A stretch of DNA of 64,000 nucleotides from assembly GCF_010093815.1 (NCBI RefSeq), contig NW_022985551.1, positions 254,832 to 318,831 of the forward strand, in the 5' to 3' direction. Shown piece after piece: positions 21,840 to 33,980 of the stretch. Source of the stretch: Pseudovirgaria hyperparasitica. Taxonomy: Eukaryota; Ascomycota; Dothideomycetes; Acrospermales; Acrospermaceae. Both the position numbers and the translations under genes were made by a program. A model generated the notes under the pieces. That model saw only the letters and a program-made list of their open reading frames with translations. It did not search any database and was not told the DNA's origin. The first letter of the stretch is position 1. Each line of letters begins with the position of its first letter.

Positions 21840-24800
21840 ATGGCCTGTACACTCCAAAGTGAGCGTGTGGACAATGTCAGTGATGCAATTGCGATTATAG
21901 GCATGGGTGAGTCGGTCCCACGACTGGACCTCGTAGCTTACTCACAGCGGACACAGGCTGCCGACTCCCCGGAGATGTGAAGTGTCCTTCAGATCTGTGG
22001 AATATGCTTCTGCGTCAGCAGGTAGCAAATTCGGCAAGGGTTCCATCCTCTAGATTCAATATTGCTGCTTTTCTACATGAGAATCCCGAGCGTCCTGGCA
22101 GCTTTAATGTCCCTGGGGGATATTTCCTAGACGATGACCTAGAATATTTTGACCCAACTATGTTCAACTTATCTCCCATTGAGGCAGCGTGGATGGATCC
22201 ACAGCAACGAAAACTTCTAGAAGTGGTCTATGAAGCTATAGAAAATAGTGGCACTCCGATGCACAAGGTTGCAAGTCAAGTCACGGGTTGCTTCGCTGCT
22301 TCATTTGTCAGTGACTGGCAGCAGATGATAATGAAAGAACCAGACTTCCGTCATTCATATACAGCAACGGGAGTGGACCCGGGAATACTTGGCAATCGTA
22401 TTAGCCATGTGTTCGGACTGCGAGGTCCCAGGAAAGTTCAGAAAAGGTTAATATGCCCCCATCACTAACAATTCATAGTGTACTCATGAACACTGCTTGC
22501 TCGTCCACCATGTATGCTCTTGATGCTGCTTGTAATGCAGTCCGTCGTGGAGAATGCGAAGGTGCCATCGTGGGAGGCGCTAATCTGGTCGTAACGGTTG
22601 ATCAACAGATCAATACGGCTAAACTTGGAGTGCTCTCGCCAACAAATGCTTGCCATACTTTCGATGAATCTGCTGATGGTTATGGAAGAGCTGACGGCGT
22701 TGGAGCCCTGTATATCAAAGGACTAGCAGCGGCTATGAGAGATGGAGATCCGATCAGGGGAGTCATCCGATCCGTGTGTACTAATGCGTATGTTGAAGTC
22801 TGATATGACTCAGACACGCAGCGTATTGACAAGAGATACAGCAATGGCCGACATTCAGACAATGGAATCACCTACCCAAGCATACAAGGGCAAAGGGACG
22901 TAATCCTCAAAGCTTATGAGCTGGCAGGACTAAGCCCCGACCTTACTACATACATAGAAACTCACGGTACAGGCACAAAGATAGGTGATTCTATCGAATT
23001 GCACGCAGTCTCACAAGCTATGAGGCCTATGGGCACTTCTGACAAGCCAATATTGGTTGGGAGTGTAGGTCAACGTCCTTAACATCATCTCACGCACTCA
23101 ACTGAGATATCACAGGTCAAGCCGAACGTGGGCCACAGCGAGGCTTCCAGCAGCATTGCTACCATCATGAAGGTTGTGATGGCGTTGGAGAATAAAGTCA
23201 TTCCACCAACTGCTGGAGTACGACGACTCGCCCGAAACAGTAAGTGCTGGTTCATCTGCATTAGAATTGGGCACTGTGGAAATGTACTAAGCCTCCTCTA
23301 GTCGACTGGGAAAACTGGAAGGTAAAGGTGGTAACGGAGCCTACGCCATTCCCTACGGAACCAACAGTTCGGCGCGTCGGTGTGAGCGCCTTTGGATATG
23401 GCGGCACAAATGGCCACGCAATAGTAGAAAATGTCGAGAATCTCGTCCCAGACTACAGGGGTCATAAACTTCCGAGCCATAGCGCTATGGATTCCAAAAA
23501 TCTGGACGCACAGAGGCCCTTCCTTCTACCATTCTCTGCTCACAATAAAATTAGCCTTCGAAAAAATATCAAGACTTACGCAGCCTTTAGACCTATTCCT
23601 AACTTGCTAGATTTGAGCTATACCCTCAGCAGTCGTCGCACTGCTTTAGGCTACCGTACCTTTGCGGTATGTTACAAGCATGAGTTCGATAATGGCATGC
23701 TACTTGCGCTCGAGCGCAATGTATGGCACGCAAAAGAGAACGAGTCGGTCGCTTTTGCTTTCACAGGTACTCAACCTTCGAGACTGTATACGTGCAGGAA
23801 GATAATGATGACTTCAAATAGGACAGGGCGCTCAATGGACACAGATGGGCCTTTGCCTGATGCGCTGCTACCCCTCATTCCGACATAGTATTCAAGATCT
23901 TGACTCGATCCTCTCTGGCACTGAAACGCCTCCATCATGGACCCTGTTGGGTAAGTCGACCAGATCGCACCTTACTTCCATTTTTACTCATGCAAGTGGT
24001 ACAGGGACTCTCGAACGGACTGAAGCAGACAATCTGATTAATGAGCCTACATATTCGCAGCCTCTGTGCACTGCTATTCAGATAGCCCTTGTTGATCTGC
24101 TGTTTTCTTGGGGAGTAAAGCCAGCTGCTGTGATAGGCCATTCGTCAGGTTAGAGACATTCTCAACCTATCATATGTACCGTCTGTTTCCTAATGGTGCA
24201 AACAGGAGAGATCGCAGCGGCATATGCAGCTGGGATCATATCATCTAAACAAGCCCTTCTCCTCGCGTACTATCGCGGAAAGGCGGTTGCTCAGAAGCAA
24301 AGTGACGGAGCCATGCTGGCCGTTGCGAATACTTTGGACGAAGCCAAGCATAGAATCCAGCGATTTGAGGGCAGAGTCGCTGTTGCGTGCATAAATTCGC
24401 CTTCCAACGTAACCTTGAGCGGAGAACGCTGTGCGATCGAGGAACTCAAGGAAACTTTCGACAAGGCGGGTATCTTTGCTAGAGCACTCAAAACCTCTGG
24501 AAATGCATACCATTCGCACCTCATGAAACCCGTTACTGGAATTTACGAATCGTACATAAGCGACCTTTTCGTAGACGCGGCGCCTAAGAAAGGAACGTGT
24601 CCCATGTTTTCAACGGTCTCTGGATGCATGGTTGATGAGAGTGAGCTTAACCCAGAGTATTGGGTAAAAAACTTGATTAGTCCAGTACAATTCGCCGATG
24701 GATTCAAGCATATGGTCGAATCAACTGGCAATATTGGATGTGTCTTGGAAATTGGCCCTCATGCTGCATTATCCGGTCCCATCCGTCAGCTTATCATGGC

Positions 24801-27800
24801 TCAAGGCGCGCAAATCGAATACATAGCTACCCTAAGACGTGGCGAAGATGATGCAGTCCAGCTATTGAAAGCGGTCGGGACTCTTTGGGCCAGGAATGTC
24901 AAGATCGACATCGATGCTGTTACTCAGGGAGAGTCTGTAGACTGCACGGGACAGATCGCAAAGCAGCGAGGCCAACTGCTCGTAGATCTTCCACCTTATC
25001 AATGGGCCTATTCCAAAAAGCTCTGGTTTGAGGCAAGACAAAGTCGTGAGCACCGTCAAGCAGTATTCCCGCGTCACGATATTCTAGGCAGACGCATTGC
25101 TGGTTCCTCTGCTATCGAGCCAGTGTGGCGCAACATTCTTCGGCACAAGGACCTGCCTTGGCTCAAGGATCATTCGGTAGGTGAATCTTAAGTCAAGGTC
25201 GACTTGCGCTCATGAGTTCATCTAGCTAGGTGCCGATGCAATTTTCCCTGCTACTGGTTATTTTGCAATGGCTATCGAAGCCCTGACGCAGATATACGCA
25301 ACTGAGCCTGGCATAGAGATACAAGGCTACACCCTACGTGACGTTTCCATATCGACGGCATTAGTAATACCAGCGGAGGATGACGGAGTAGAGGTTATCT
25401 TCAGAATGAGTCCTCTAGAAAGTGTTTTAGACGTCACCAACGGTCGGGGGAAAGTCAAATGGTACTCGTTCTCCATGTCTTCGGTACTCACTGATACATG
25501 GAAGAGGCATGCGGAGGGCAAAATAGCCATCAATGTCCGGAAACGAGGTATGCTACCTTTTGGAAAAGCGGAACTCTTGTTAATGCGATTTACAGGAAGA
25601 AAACCGCGGCCGATCCCAGCAATGCCGATGCGGACCACGTACAAGTCCTGGAACGAGCGTTTACGCTCATTCGGATTTGACTTCGGGCCATCATTCCGCA
25701 ACACTATGTTCTTGAATGTAGATGGAATCACACATTGTGCTACTGCTGACATTGCTATCAAGAAAGAGAGCGGAACCATCACAGACGAGTCTCGTTACTG
25801 CATTCATCCCGTTTCTCTTGACAGCTGCCTACAGATTACATCAGCAGCTATCGTTGCCGGTCGACTCGCTGAGGTGACCGCGGGGACGGTATTGACTTTC
25901 TTTGACGAGGTATCTATTTGGCCACCACGCGATGCTCAGCTGGAAACGACAGGGGCGATGTCCCATGTATCCGTCTCCGCAAAAGGAAGTCGCTCCTTCT
26001 TGGTGGACGCACAAATGATCGCCCATGACGGCGAGCTGATCGCGGATTTTTCACAGATACGATGTCTTTACTATGAAGCTGCAATTCCGCAAAGCTCGAT
26101 CCAGCCCGAGCCGACCTACATGCAACAGAAATGGCTGCCCGATATTGTGACCTCACAAGTGGGTATTGCAAGCCTCGATACCGGGCGGATTGATCTGGAA
26201 GCAATCATGAGGCACACGTTACACAAATACGGCTCGCTTAATGTGGTCTCATTTGATACCGAAGTTGCAGATCTGATACAGCATCTGCATCCGTCAGCTA
26301 TCTTGGATCGCGTTGCAAGTCCTGACGTATCGAGTTGGGTCCCATCAAGTAAGGATCCGGCGAATCTGGTCGTCATACCCTCGGTGAGTCACGCATTATA
26401 TTCCATGTTAGCGGCATTCAAAAAGTAACAAATTAAATGACCAGAGCTTTGTATGTGGTGATATCGAACATGTCTTTGCACAGCTTCATATCGAAGATGG
26501 TTCGGAATGTATCATTATCTTCCAAGGCAAGTACCCGCAGATAAAAAAATACCTAGACGAATTGTCAGACTCAGGTGAGCTATTACTTAAGAGTATCACC
26601 GATTGGGACCTAGACGAAAGCGGCCACTGTATAAAGCAGATGCATGCATTCACTGCTACGTCGAAAGAGATCCAAGCTCGCGCACTATCAGAGACTGCAG
26701 TATTTGTAAGATCAGGATGCAATATTACAGGGGAAGTAACTGATTGCAGCAGGTATACCGAAACCAACAGCCACGCTGCCTGAACGAGCTCATGCAGGCT
26801 TTTTTGAGACATGGTCGCAAAGTCCGCATTTCGAATTTCAAGGACTTGACCGTTGCCGAAGACGAGCAGCTCATCATGCTCACGGATGCGGCAGGCCCTA
26901 TGCTGGCAGATATGGAGAAAGAAGAGCTGTCTACGCTGCAACGACTACTCGAGAATCCGCCACCTCTTCTTTGGCTTACCTTTGGCGACTTGACTGCAGC
27001 CAGACTCCCCGAACATTCCATGATGTCGGGCTGGTCTCGCGTAGTTAGAAACGAAATTGCTCTTCTGAAACTCGTGCTTGTTGATCTTGCCGAGTCGTCC
27101 AGCCCCAACCTCGAGCAGGTAGTTCAGATTGCGAGGAGACAGCTCGTTTATTCCTCGACACTGGAAACGGAATACGCCATCCGCGCTGGAGTCGTACATA
27201 TCTGCAGAATTGCTCCGTTTCAACACGAGAATGAAGGCGGGCGTCTCATCACTCTAGCTGCAACAAATGACAAGAGTGGCCTCACTGGCTTTGCAAGGGG
27301 TGGTCGTGTGATGTTCAGAATAGAACCAGACAAGGCTCAAGAACTGGGTCCTGATCAGGTCGAGATCGACGTTTGCACGATCGGACTTTGGCCAGAGGAT
27401 AGCTTCGCCGCTAATGGCTCCCTGGCATCCGAATTGCTCAACCACGAAGTAGCTGGTACAGTCCTCCGAGTTGGATCGAGAGTCGAGTCGGTTACTGTTG
27501 GCGATAGAGTTGCAGGTTTCTGCTTCGGCACATTGAGTCCCATCCAAGTTACCCCTGCCAGGCTTGTCAAGGTCGTTCCTGAGGGTATGGATAGTGCCAC
27601 GACGTCTAGCGTATATTGCGCATTTACCACTGCACACTATGCCTTACACGAGCTTGGACGATTATCGGCAGGTGATAATGTCGTCATCCTGGATGGCTCT
27701 GGGTCATGCGGACACGCGGCTTTGCAATTATGTCGCCTCGCAGGAGCTCGAGTTTCTGTAATCACCCATTCCAACGAGAATGCAGAAGCATTGCGGAAAC

Positions 27801-29663
27801 AATTTCCTTACGCAAATGTACTAATGGCGCGTGACAGAGACATTGTCTGTCAACTTGCTGACGTTTCGGATGGCAAGGGGGTTGATATAATTCTTGCACC
27901 GAGTTTTGGGGATATATCCTTGTTAATGGAATGTAGTCGCGCGGCCGGAACGCATGGGCGGCTCATAAGATATGGTCAAACGATTGCGAGTCAGCTGGCA
28001 TCCGATTTAAACAACACGAACGGGCTCAACTTTGACTGTTTCGATATCAAGAGTCTAGCAGAATCTCGCAAACTGAAGGCATTAGAAAGGCAAGTCCCAC
28101 ATTGTAACCAAAATCTCAAGATCAATCTAATGGGCATCGTAGGAACATGCACAAGGTATGGCAGCTTCTTGAGAACGGCGAAATATATTGTTCGTGGAAT
28201 ATTTCCGAAGTCACCGTCGGGGAAATTGATGCTCTCTTCCATTCATTTCCCACCGATATCGCAGCAGCGAGACCTGTCATCAGGTATTCCAAGGCAACGG
28301 AAATCCATGTGAGTTCTATCATCCTGCACTACTAGAACAGACTGACGATCTCTAGGCTATACCCGCCAAGAAAAGAATGAGATTCCGGAACGATGCATCG
28401 TACCTTCTTGTCGGATGTCTCGGAGGCCTGGGCCGTAGTTTGACAAACTGGATGGTCAATCAAGGCGCGACATCACTTATTTTTCTCTCACGCTCCGGAG
28501 CGACCAATCGCGAGGCAGCTGAGTTGGTGCGCTCTGTTCGAGCCAGAGGTGTTGATGTCACAGTTATCCAGGCGGATGTATCCTCGAAAAAAGCACTTAC
28601 AGATGCTCTTACAAAAGTAGACCCTGCTCGCCCTATTCGTGGCGTCGTCAATGCAGCAGGTAGTTTCAAGGTAGAGGCGTCCTTAGAGTTTATCCACTCG
28701 CCCAGATCTGACTGTTACAGGACTCAATGTTCCGCAATATGACCATCGATGCCTGGCATGCGGCTCTCCAGGCGAAGGTTAAGGGCTCCCTGAATCTACA
28801 TGAGGCTTTCACTACAAAGGGTGAACTCGACTTCTTCTTGATGACAGGCTCAGCATCGGCCACACTCGGATCTGCTGGTCAGAGTAACTATGCATCAGGT
28901 AAGTAGTTCAGCCTTGAACAGCAAGCATCTTGGTAGTCGTTAGGACGCTCACACCATTATAGGCAACAACTTCCTGGATGGGTTGGCGCGCCATCGATCG
29001 GTCCTAGGACTTCCTGGAGTATCTCTCATTCTACCGATGGTACTCGGTATCGGTTATGTCGCTGATAGGCCGGAGTTGGAGGCTACTATTATACGAAAAG
29101 GTACTTACGGGATTGAAGAGCAGGAGATGCTGCAATCTTTCGAGGACGCCATGCTTCTACAGACCAGTGGTACCATTAATACACAGGGCAATGATCATCT
29201 TATCGTCGGTTTACAGCCAAAGCGTCTGGCCGCAGCAATGGAATCCAATACAACTGACACCGAGGCGACAAACTGGCTCAGAGACTCTCGCCTATTGAGA
29301 CTGGCTTCCATGATTGAGGCTCATGGCTCTTCGAAAGGTGGAAACATCAAATCCAATCGCGGAATCCAACTTTCTATCAAGAATACCGACACTAGAGCCG
29401 ATGCACAAAAACTCGCTGAAGAAAGCGTTATCGAGCGCATGTCGCGGCTTCTGATGCTGGAGCTTGATGAAGTCAAAGATGGAGCTGGATCGCGATCGGT
29501 AGCCAGCTACGGACTCGATAGCATGATCGGGGCTGAGTTTCGCAATTGGATCTTTAGAGAGTTTGGAGTTGATGTCGTGTTTCAAAAGCTGCTCGCTGGG
29601 AGTTTGACTATCAGTGGCCTGGCTACTCTACTTTGTAATACCATACGGGAGGAAACATCCTAG
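21840..29663 (+). CDS. Highly reducing type I polyketide synthase (KS-AT-DH-ER-KR-ACP)
   Basis: Builds a reduced polyketide from acyl-CoA starter and malonyl units. Exons: 21840-21906, 21957-22431, 22479-22787, 22842-23064, 23116-23239, 23302-23766, 23822-23950, 24005-24148, 24206-25176, 25226-26383, 26445-26705, 26750-28089, 28143-28308, 28356-28670, 28721-28898, 28963-29663. Sum 7026 nt, 2341 aa. KS: NTACSSTMYAL (Cys), THGTGT and KPNVGHSE (His). AT: GQGAQW and GHSSGEIAAAYAAG near residue 645. DH: DHSLGADAIFP near 967 and HPVSLDS near 1166. ER ~1620-1940 with a variant nucleotide loop, DGSGSCGHAAL. KR ~1960-2140 with GCLGGLGRS and SNYASGNNF. ACP: YGLDSMIG, Ser near 2295. No methyltransferase motifs lie between DH and ER, and there is no release domain. 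The junction after exon 2 is non-standard, and the intron at 28090 starts with GC. Product unknown; functionality uncertain. Confidence 0.85.
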
Positions 29664-31094
29664 TAGATGGTGAATCCTCACGGTACTATCTTGAATAGCA
29701 GCGCTGCTTATTTTGTGTTTGCCATTAATTATAGAAAAGATTATGATTACGTATGAATACTAGCGCCGAAGGTCTCCACAACTTTAGTTTACTGGTTTAT
29801 ATGCTTAATGTTAGTATTTACCTGATCAGTCGACCTATAGTTACTACAGTAGGCAATTGTACCAGTATTGTAGTTAGTCCTCTAGAATCAGTACCATAAC
29901 AACTATTCTAGAATAGAAAGGATTATACAATCGTAGAACAGCCTTAACCACGTGTCAGTAATAGGAGAGCGTTTTCGATTAGCGCAAGAGAGTACTGTAC
30001 ATTTGCGACGAAATATCATGTCTTTCAAGCTGGGTAGTTAGTCGTTAACAGTCCCGGATACGGTAAACACTTGTGAGGACTTTCGCGTGTCAAGCATCAT
30101 AAAAGACAAGACTTCTAGTGTGCTCAGAGGACCCACGAATATGTGTTGAGCAGGTGTCCAGCAAGGTCATCGTGCAGTATTGAGCATCATGAATGTCATT
30201 TATGCCCCGACAATCTATCTCATGAAGATATCGCTCTTGAACCTCTTTTGTTGGTTCTTCGGAGTTGATGTTCAAACCTAAAAGTCTTATCTACACCGGT
30301 ATTATAGTATGCACAGTAATAACTATACCATTTTTGGTCATATCAAGCTATCGATCCGCCTATCGTGATGGTCTAACAGCTAGTATCAAGTCCGGCTGTA
30401 GCTCCAACAGCGTTATGTTGATAGTGATTATTTTGGAGCATGTAACATCCTTACGGATCTTACATATTGGCCGTGCCTATCGCAAGGACGAGGACACTCC
30501 AGATCAGTCGACCGACAAGAAAGCGCTGATAGTTTCGTCTACCTTAGCCGCGTGCCTTCCTGTACTCCAAAGTATCATCTCAAGAAAGACCTTCGAGAGG
30601 ACCGGCGACGGCTCGAGGATCAGACGAGGCTCGGAGCTGGGAGACGGGTCCGTTATCGCAAAAAGTGAAGATAGGTGGTAACGCTGGGCCCTACCATATC
30701 CACCTGCAGCTGGCAATATGCTCGAATGCTCCAAGGGCTGAGTTGTACATCCACCTTTGCATCCTCCCATAGCTGTCGTCCTGATGATCCAATGGATGTG
30801 AGCTACTATAAGTTCCATGCACGCGCGTTCAGTCGCATGTAGGAACTTTTTGAAGTAAGTTAAAGCACGGTATTCGTAGACAATTTATTGGCTTAACCTC
30901 GACCTAGTACATACTATGAGTATGGAACAACAATTCCTAGGATGTGACATTTTCAGCATAACCAGACACGTTCTTAGGGTGTCCGTAGCTACATGTGGCG
31001 GCGGCAAATAACTGAAGTTTCTTTAAGAGTACAAAAAGAACGACGGAGGCCGGAGTGACCCTCCTCCTTTTCCTTACAATCACCAACATCTCTA
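29664..31094. other. Intergenic region right of the PKS
   Basis: AT-rich 3' flank of the PKS to about 30,000, then mixed sequence including the doubtful membrane-protein fragment listed at 30265-30681. No other gene recognised. Confidence 0.55.
30265..30681 (+). pseudogene. Possible remnant of a second membrane-protein gene
   Basis: A 138-codon open frame with hydrophobic stretches (GIIVCTVITIPFLVISSY; SVMLIVIILEHV) and ALIVSSTLAACLPVLQSIIS, followed by a polar tail. The last part resembles the C-terminal helix and tail of rhodopsin-domain proteins such as the gene at 20260-21404. No other recognisable helix of the family precedes it. It may be a chance frame; I would not rely on it. Confidence 0.25.
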
Positions 31095-31866
31095 CTACTC
31101 TGTAATGCCAATACATGCAAAAGCCTGGTGTTTCGCTGTGTAATCGCCCTCAAGGAAAGCGTTGATGTAGGTCTTGTAAATTCCGGTCAGTCGGTTTTGA
31201 TCAAAGACGCCGTTTTCGGTGCAATATTCCAGTATGTAACTAATCCAATTCATCCAGTATCTTCCGTAGGTGCTCATGTCTTTCTTTGCTAGCAAAAGCA
31301 GCGCAGGAACTAGTTGATAGACGGCCAGAACGCGCACTGGATGCAGATCCTGCTGGAATCGCCCTCCTCTCCCTAGGATGTCTGGACCGGGTAGTTGATT
31401 CAGATCAGACGCTAGGATTATAGTTTCGCCGTCCACGTTTAATAGATTTGGAAGTCGCCACAGGATGTCGGATTTTTTATAAAAGCCCAATGATAGAGAT
31501 TCGGTGATGTGTAGATGGTTATGAGGGGTTGGAGCATAGCCAAGGTTCTTTTTACTAATGCAACCTTCTGACTTGCACTCTTTGAACCCTTCGCCTTGGA
31601 GAGTGTGATAGGCGGCGTCCATGAAATCATCGTCAATAACGAAGTCGATACCCTTGAACATGTGTTGTTAGACTGATAGGCTCAGATGAATACAAGGTAC
31701 GTACATCGACTATCGTTGGTATTCCAAAGATAGTTAACATGTAATTGCCCCATAGGACATGAGGAATCTTGGCAGCATCAAGTCTTGCAGCTGCTGATGC
31801 AACGAGTCTGTTGTCGAGAGGTGGCAATTCAAGATCAACTTTCCCCTGACTGACGTCTTCAGCCAT
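31095..31866 (-). CDS. Conserved fungal protein, nucleotidyltransferase-fold-like
   Basis: The two exons, read on the minus strand, are 31866-31705 and 31652-31095, around a 52-nt phase-0 intron (GTACGT...AAG), giving 239 aa. The N-terminal part (ARLDAAKIPHVLWGNYML, then FGIPTIVDGIDFVIDDD) resembles the start of nucleotidyltransferase-fold proteins seen widely in fungi, where a G-rich/acidic pattern follows the first helix. Here the pattern is loose and a catalytic GS...DxD is not evident, so activity is doubtful. A Cys pair (CKSEGC) follows near residue 82. No signal peptide or membrane helix. It lies beyond the PKS on the opposite strand and need not be part of the cluster. Confidence 0.6.
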
Positions 31867-32529
31867 CGTGAGAGTGTTTGAAGTAGCTGATCAGTGAGCA
31901 GCGATACTGTCTAAGTCGTTAGGAATGGCGCCTGGCAACGCAGCAGCCGTGCCCCGGTCAAGCTCGTAACGGACCGCCTCAATAGGTGGCGGAACTACTG
32001 TATCCGTTGTTTTCCTAGAACCTGATGAGCTTGGCGTTTTGCGTCTTAGTTATTCTACTTTTCTACCTCTATATAAGAGACTCCATAAGATAGACATGAA
32101 CTTATAAAAGGATCAAGATACATCTAATTATCTATTACATCTACTCTTATCACTCTAATACTTTTAAATTTAGACGTAAATGTAAAAAAAGCTCTGTTTA
32201 CAAAGACTGGGGTTTGAACACGCATGCACGAGTGCCAAGAGAGTTAGGTTTAGGCAGATAACGAATGTGAGACCAACACCATGTAATAACAAATTCACTT
32301 AGCTCTAGCTCACAAATCGATTTCATTGAAAGATCAATCAAAGCCTCAGTTTCGCCTTCCACAACACTTCCTTGGTTGTTTATTTTGGACCCATTCATGC
32401 AAAGCATGTGCAATGCATTCCATTTGCTGAGAATTTAGCCACAGACTCCCTTATTGCTGTCCAAACAAAGAAACTGCATCGTCTGCATCCTGCTACTTTT
32501 TCCATCCCCTTCAGTTGACAACCACAGAC
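31867..32529. other. Divergent intergenic region
   Basis: Separates two divergent genes (start at 31866 on minus, 32530 on plus). An AT-rich stretch lies at about 32,040-32,190. No gene recognised. Confidence 0.6.
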
Positions 32530-33321
32530 ATGGTAAAGATACAGATCCTCTCTGACCTGCATCTGGAGGCTCCAGCGGCATACGATGTCTTTGAAATCAC
32601 ACCAACGGCAGAATACCTCGCGCTGCTCGGAGACATTGGCTACATCAAAGACGCCAGCCTAATCACATTCCTTCGAAAACACCTCGCCAAATTTAAAATC
32701 ACGTTCTACGTGCTCGGCAACCACGAGCCATACCACTCGTCCTACGCGACCTGCAAGCAACACCTTCTCGCCCTCCAGACCGAGACCGCACAACAAGAAA
32801 GCACGGGGAAATTCGTCCTGCTCGACCAAACACGCTACGATCTCTCGCCAACCGTGTCCATCCTCGGCTGCACGCTCTTCTCCAACATCACCGCAGCCCA
32901 AAAGGACTATGTCAGCTTCGGACTCAATGACTTCTATCATATTGCAGATTGGACCGTCGAGACGCATGTGCAGAGGCACGAGTCCGAGCTCCGTTGGCTC
33001 AACGCCGAAACGCAGAGGATCATGGGTGAACCGGGACGCGACAGGAAGATCATTATCATGACACACTACTCGCCGACTGTTGATGCTCGTGCTATTGATC
33101 CCAAGCACAAGAGCAGTAATATCTCATCTGGTTTCATGACTGATCTGTCCTCAGAGGCTTGCTTCTCCTCGGAACGTGTGGCGGTGTGGGCGTTCGGACA
33201 CACTCATTTCAACTGTGATTTTGAACACGAAGCTCATCATACCAGATTCGTTACGAATCAGCGTGGTTACTACTTCGCACAGTCAGACGGCTTCGATCCG
33301 GCAAAGACGGTTGAGCTTTGA
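32530..33321 (+). CDS. Calcineurin-like metallophosphoesterase
   Basis: A two-metal phosphoesterase of the Ser/Thr phosphatase-like superfamily, intronless, 263 aa. All five blocks of metal-binding motifs are present in order: SDLHLE (residue ~8), LLGDIG (~35), VLGNHEPYH (~63), MTHYSPT (~178) and FGHTHFNCDF (~222). Substrate is unknown; fungal relatives of this size are uncharacterised. The start is the ATG at 32530 (MVKIQILSDLHLE), which places the first motif directly at the N-terminus as in relatives. Soluble, with no targeting sequence. Confidence 0.9.
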   Translation: MVKIQILSDLHLEAPAAYDVFEITPTAEYLALLGDIGYIKDASLITFLRKHLAKFKITFYVLGNHEPYHSSYATCKQHLLALQTETAQQESTGKFVLLDQTRYDLSPTVSILGCTLFSNITAAQKDYVSFGLNDFYHIADWTVETHVQRHESELRWLNAETQRIMGEPGRDRKIIIMTHYSPTVDARAIDPKHKSSNISSGFMTDLSSEACFSSERVAVWAFGHTHFNCDFEHEAHHTRFVTNQRGYYFAQSDGFDPAKTVEL

Positions 33322-33980
33322 AGTCGCTTGTACCGTCCTGGGTGGAGGTCTAGCTTGTCAGATGTGCGTAGATAGATAGTATCATTGATCATTGATGCCT
33401 GGCAGAAGCTCGGGCCACAAACCTCACAGCTGGAGCCTAGTGTTTACTTTAGGTAGGCGGGGCAAGTGGTACAGCACCTGCATGAGCGCGATTGCCGGAT
33501 TCGGTAGCAATTAGTAGGTAATGAAGAGGTCCGGCTCCCGGGAAGAGAGGATCGTATGCACCTTACAGACAACAGAGTAGACAGAGATAAATCGAAAGTT
33601 CAAAGGACAGATAGAGTGGAGATCATGTTGCATTGAAGATCTGCCTGCTTAACGAGCGCGTTGAGCGCTCAGTATATTCATCGTCGTATCCATCCGTCAC
33701 TCTCGTTTAGCCTCATGCATAGATATTGGGCCATTCTTATTTCCTTGGCCCACCCAGGACGAGTTGTTGACAAACTCGTCGTCCATCAGCCACCTTACAG
33801 AGGAAAGGTATTGAATATCTTACTCTTCGCTTTTATGTAAAGGCGATACAAAGATCCCTACTGTGGTTGAATACTTGGCCCAAAAGTCCTTTTGTCTACT
33901 GTTGAAAGAAGCAGATCACTAACGCCAACCCAATTCCAAGCGCCTTTGAAGATGCGCGAAAGATGCTAAGGTTTGTGAAC
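33322..33980. other. Intergenic region with dispersed repeat
   Basis: Between the convergent stops of the metallophosphoesterase (33321) and SHMT (33981). Holds the repeat copy at 33391-33514; nothing else recognised. Confidence 0.6.
33391..33514. repeat. Dispersed repeat, copy 2
   Basis: Same-orientation relative of 11911-12042, with the shared 12-mer GCTCGGGCCACA at 33408-33419 and conserved blocks on both sides. This copy keeps more G and C and so is probably closer to the ancestral sequence. Family and full length unknown. Confidence 0.5.
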
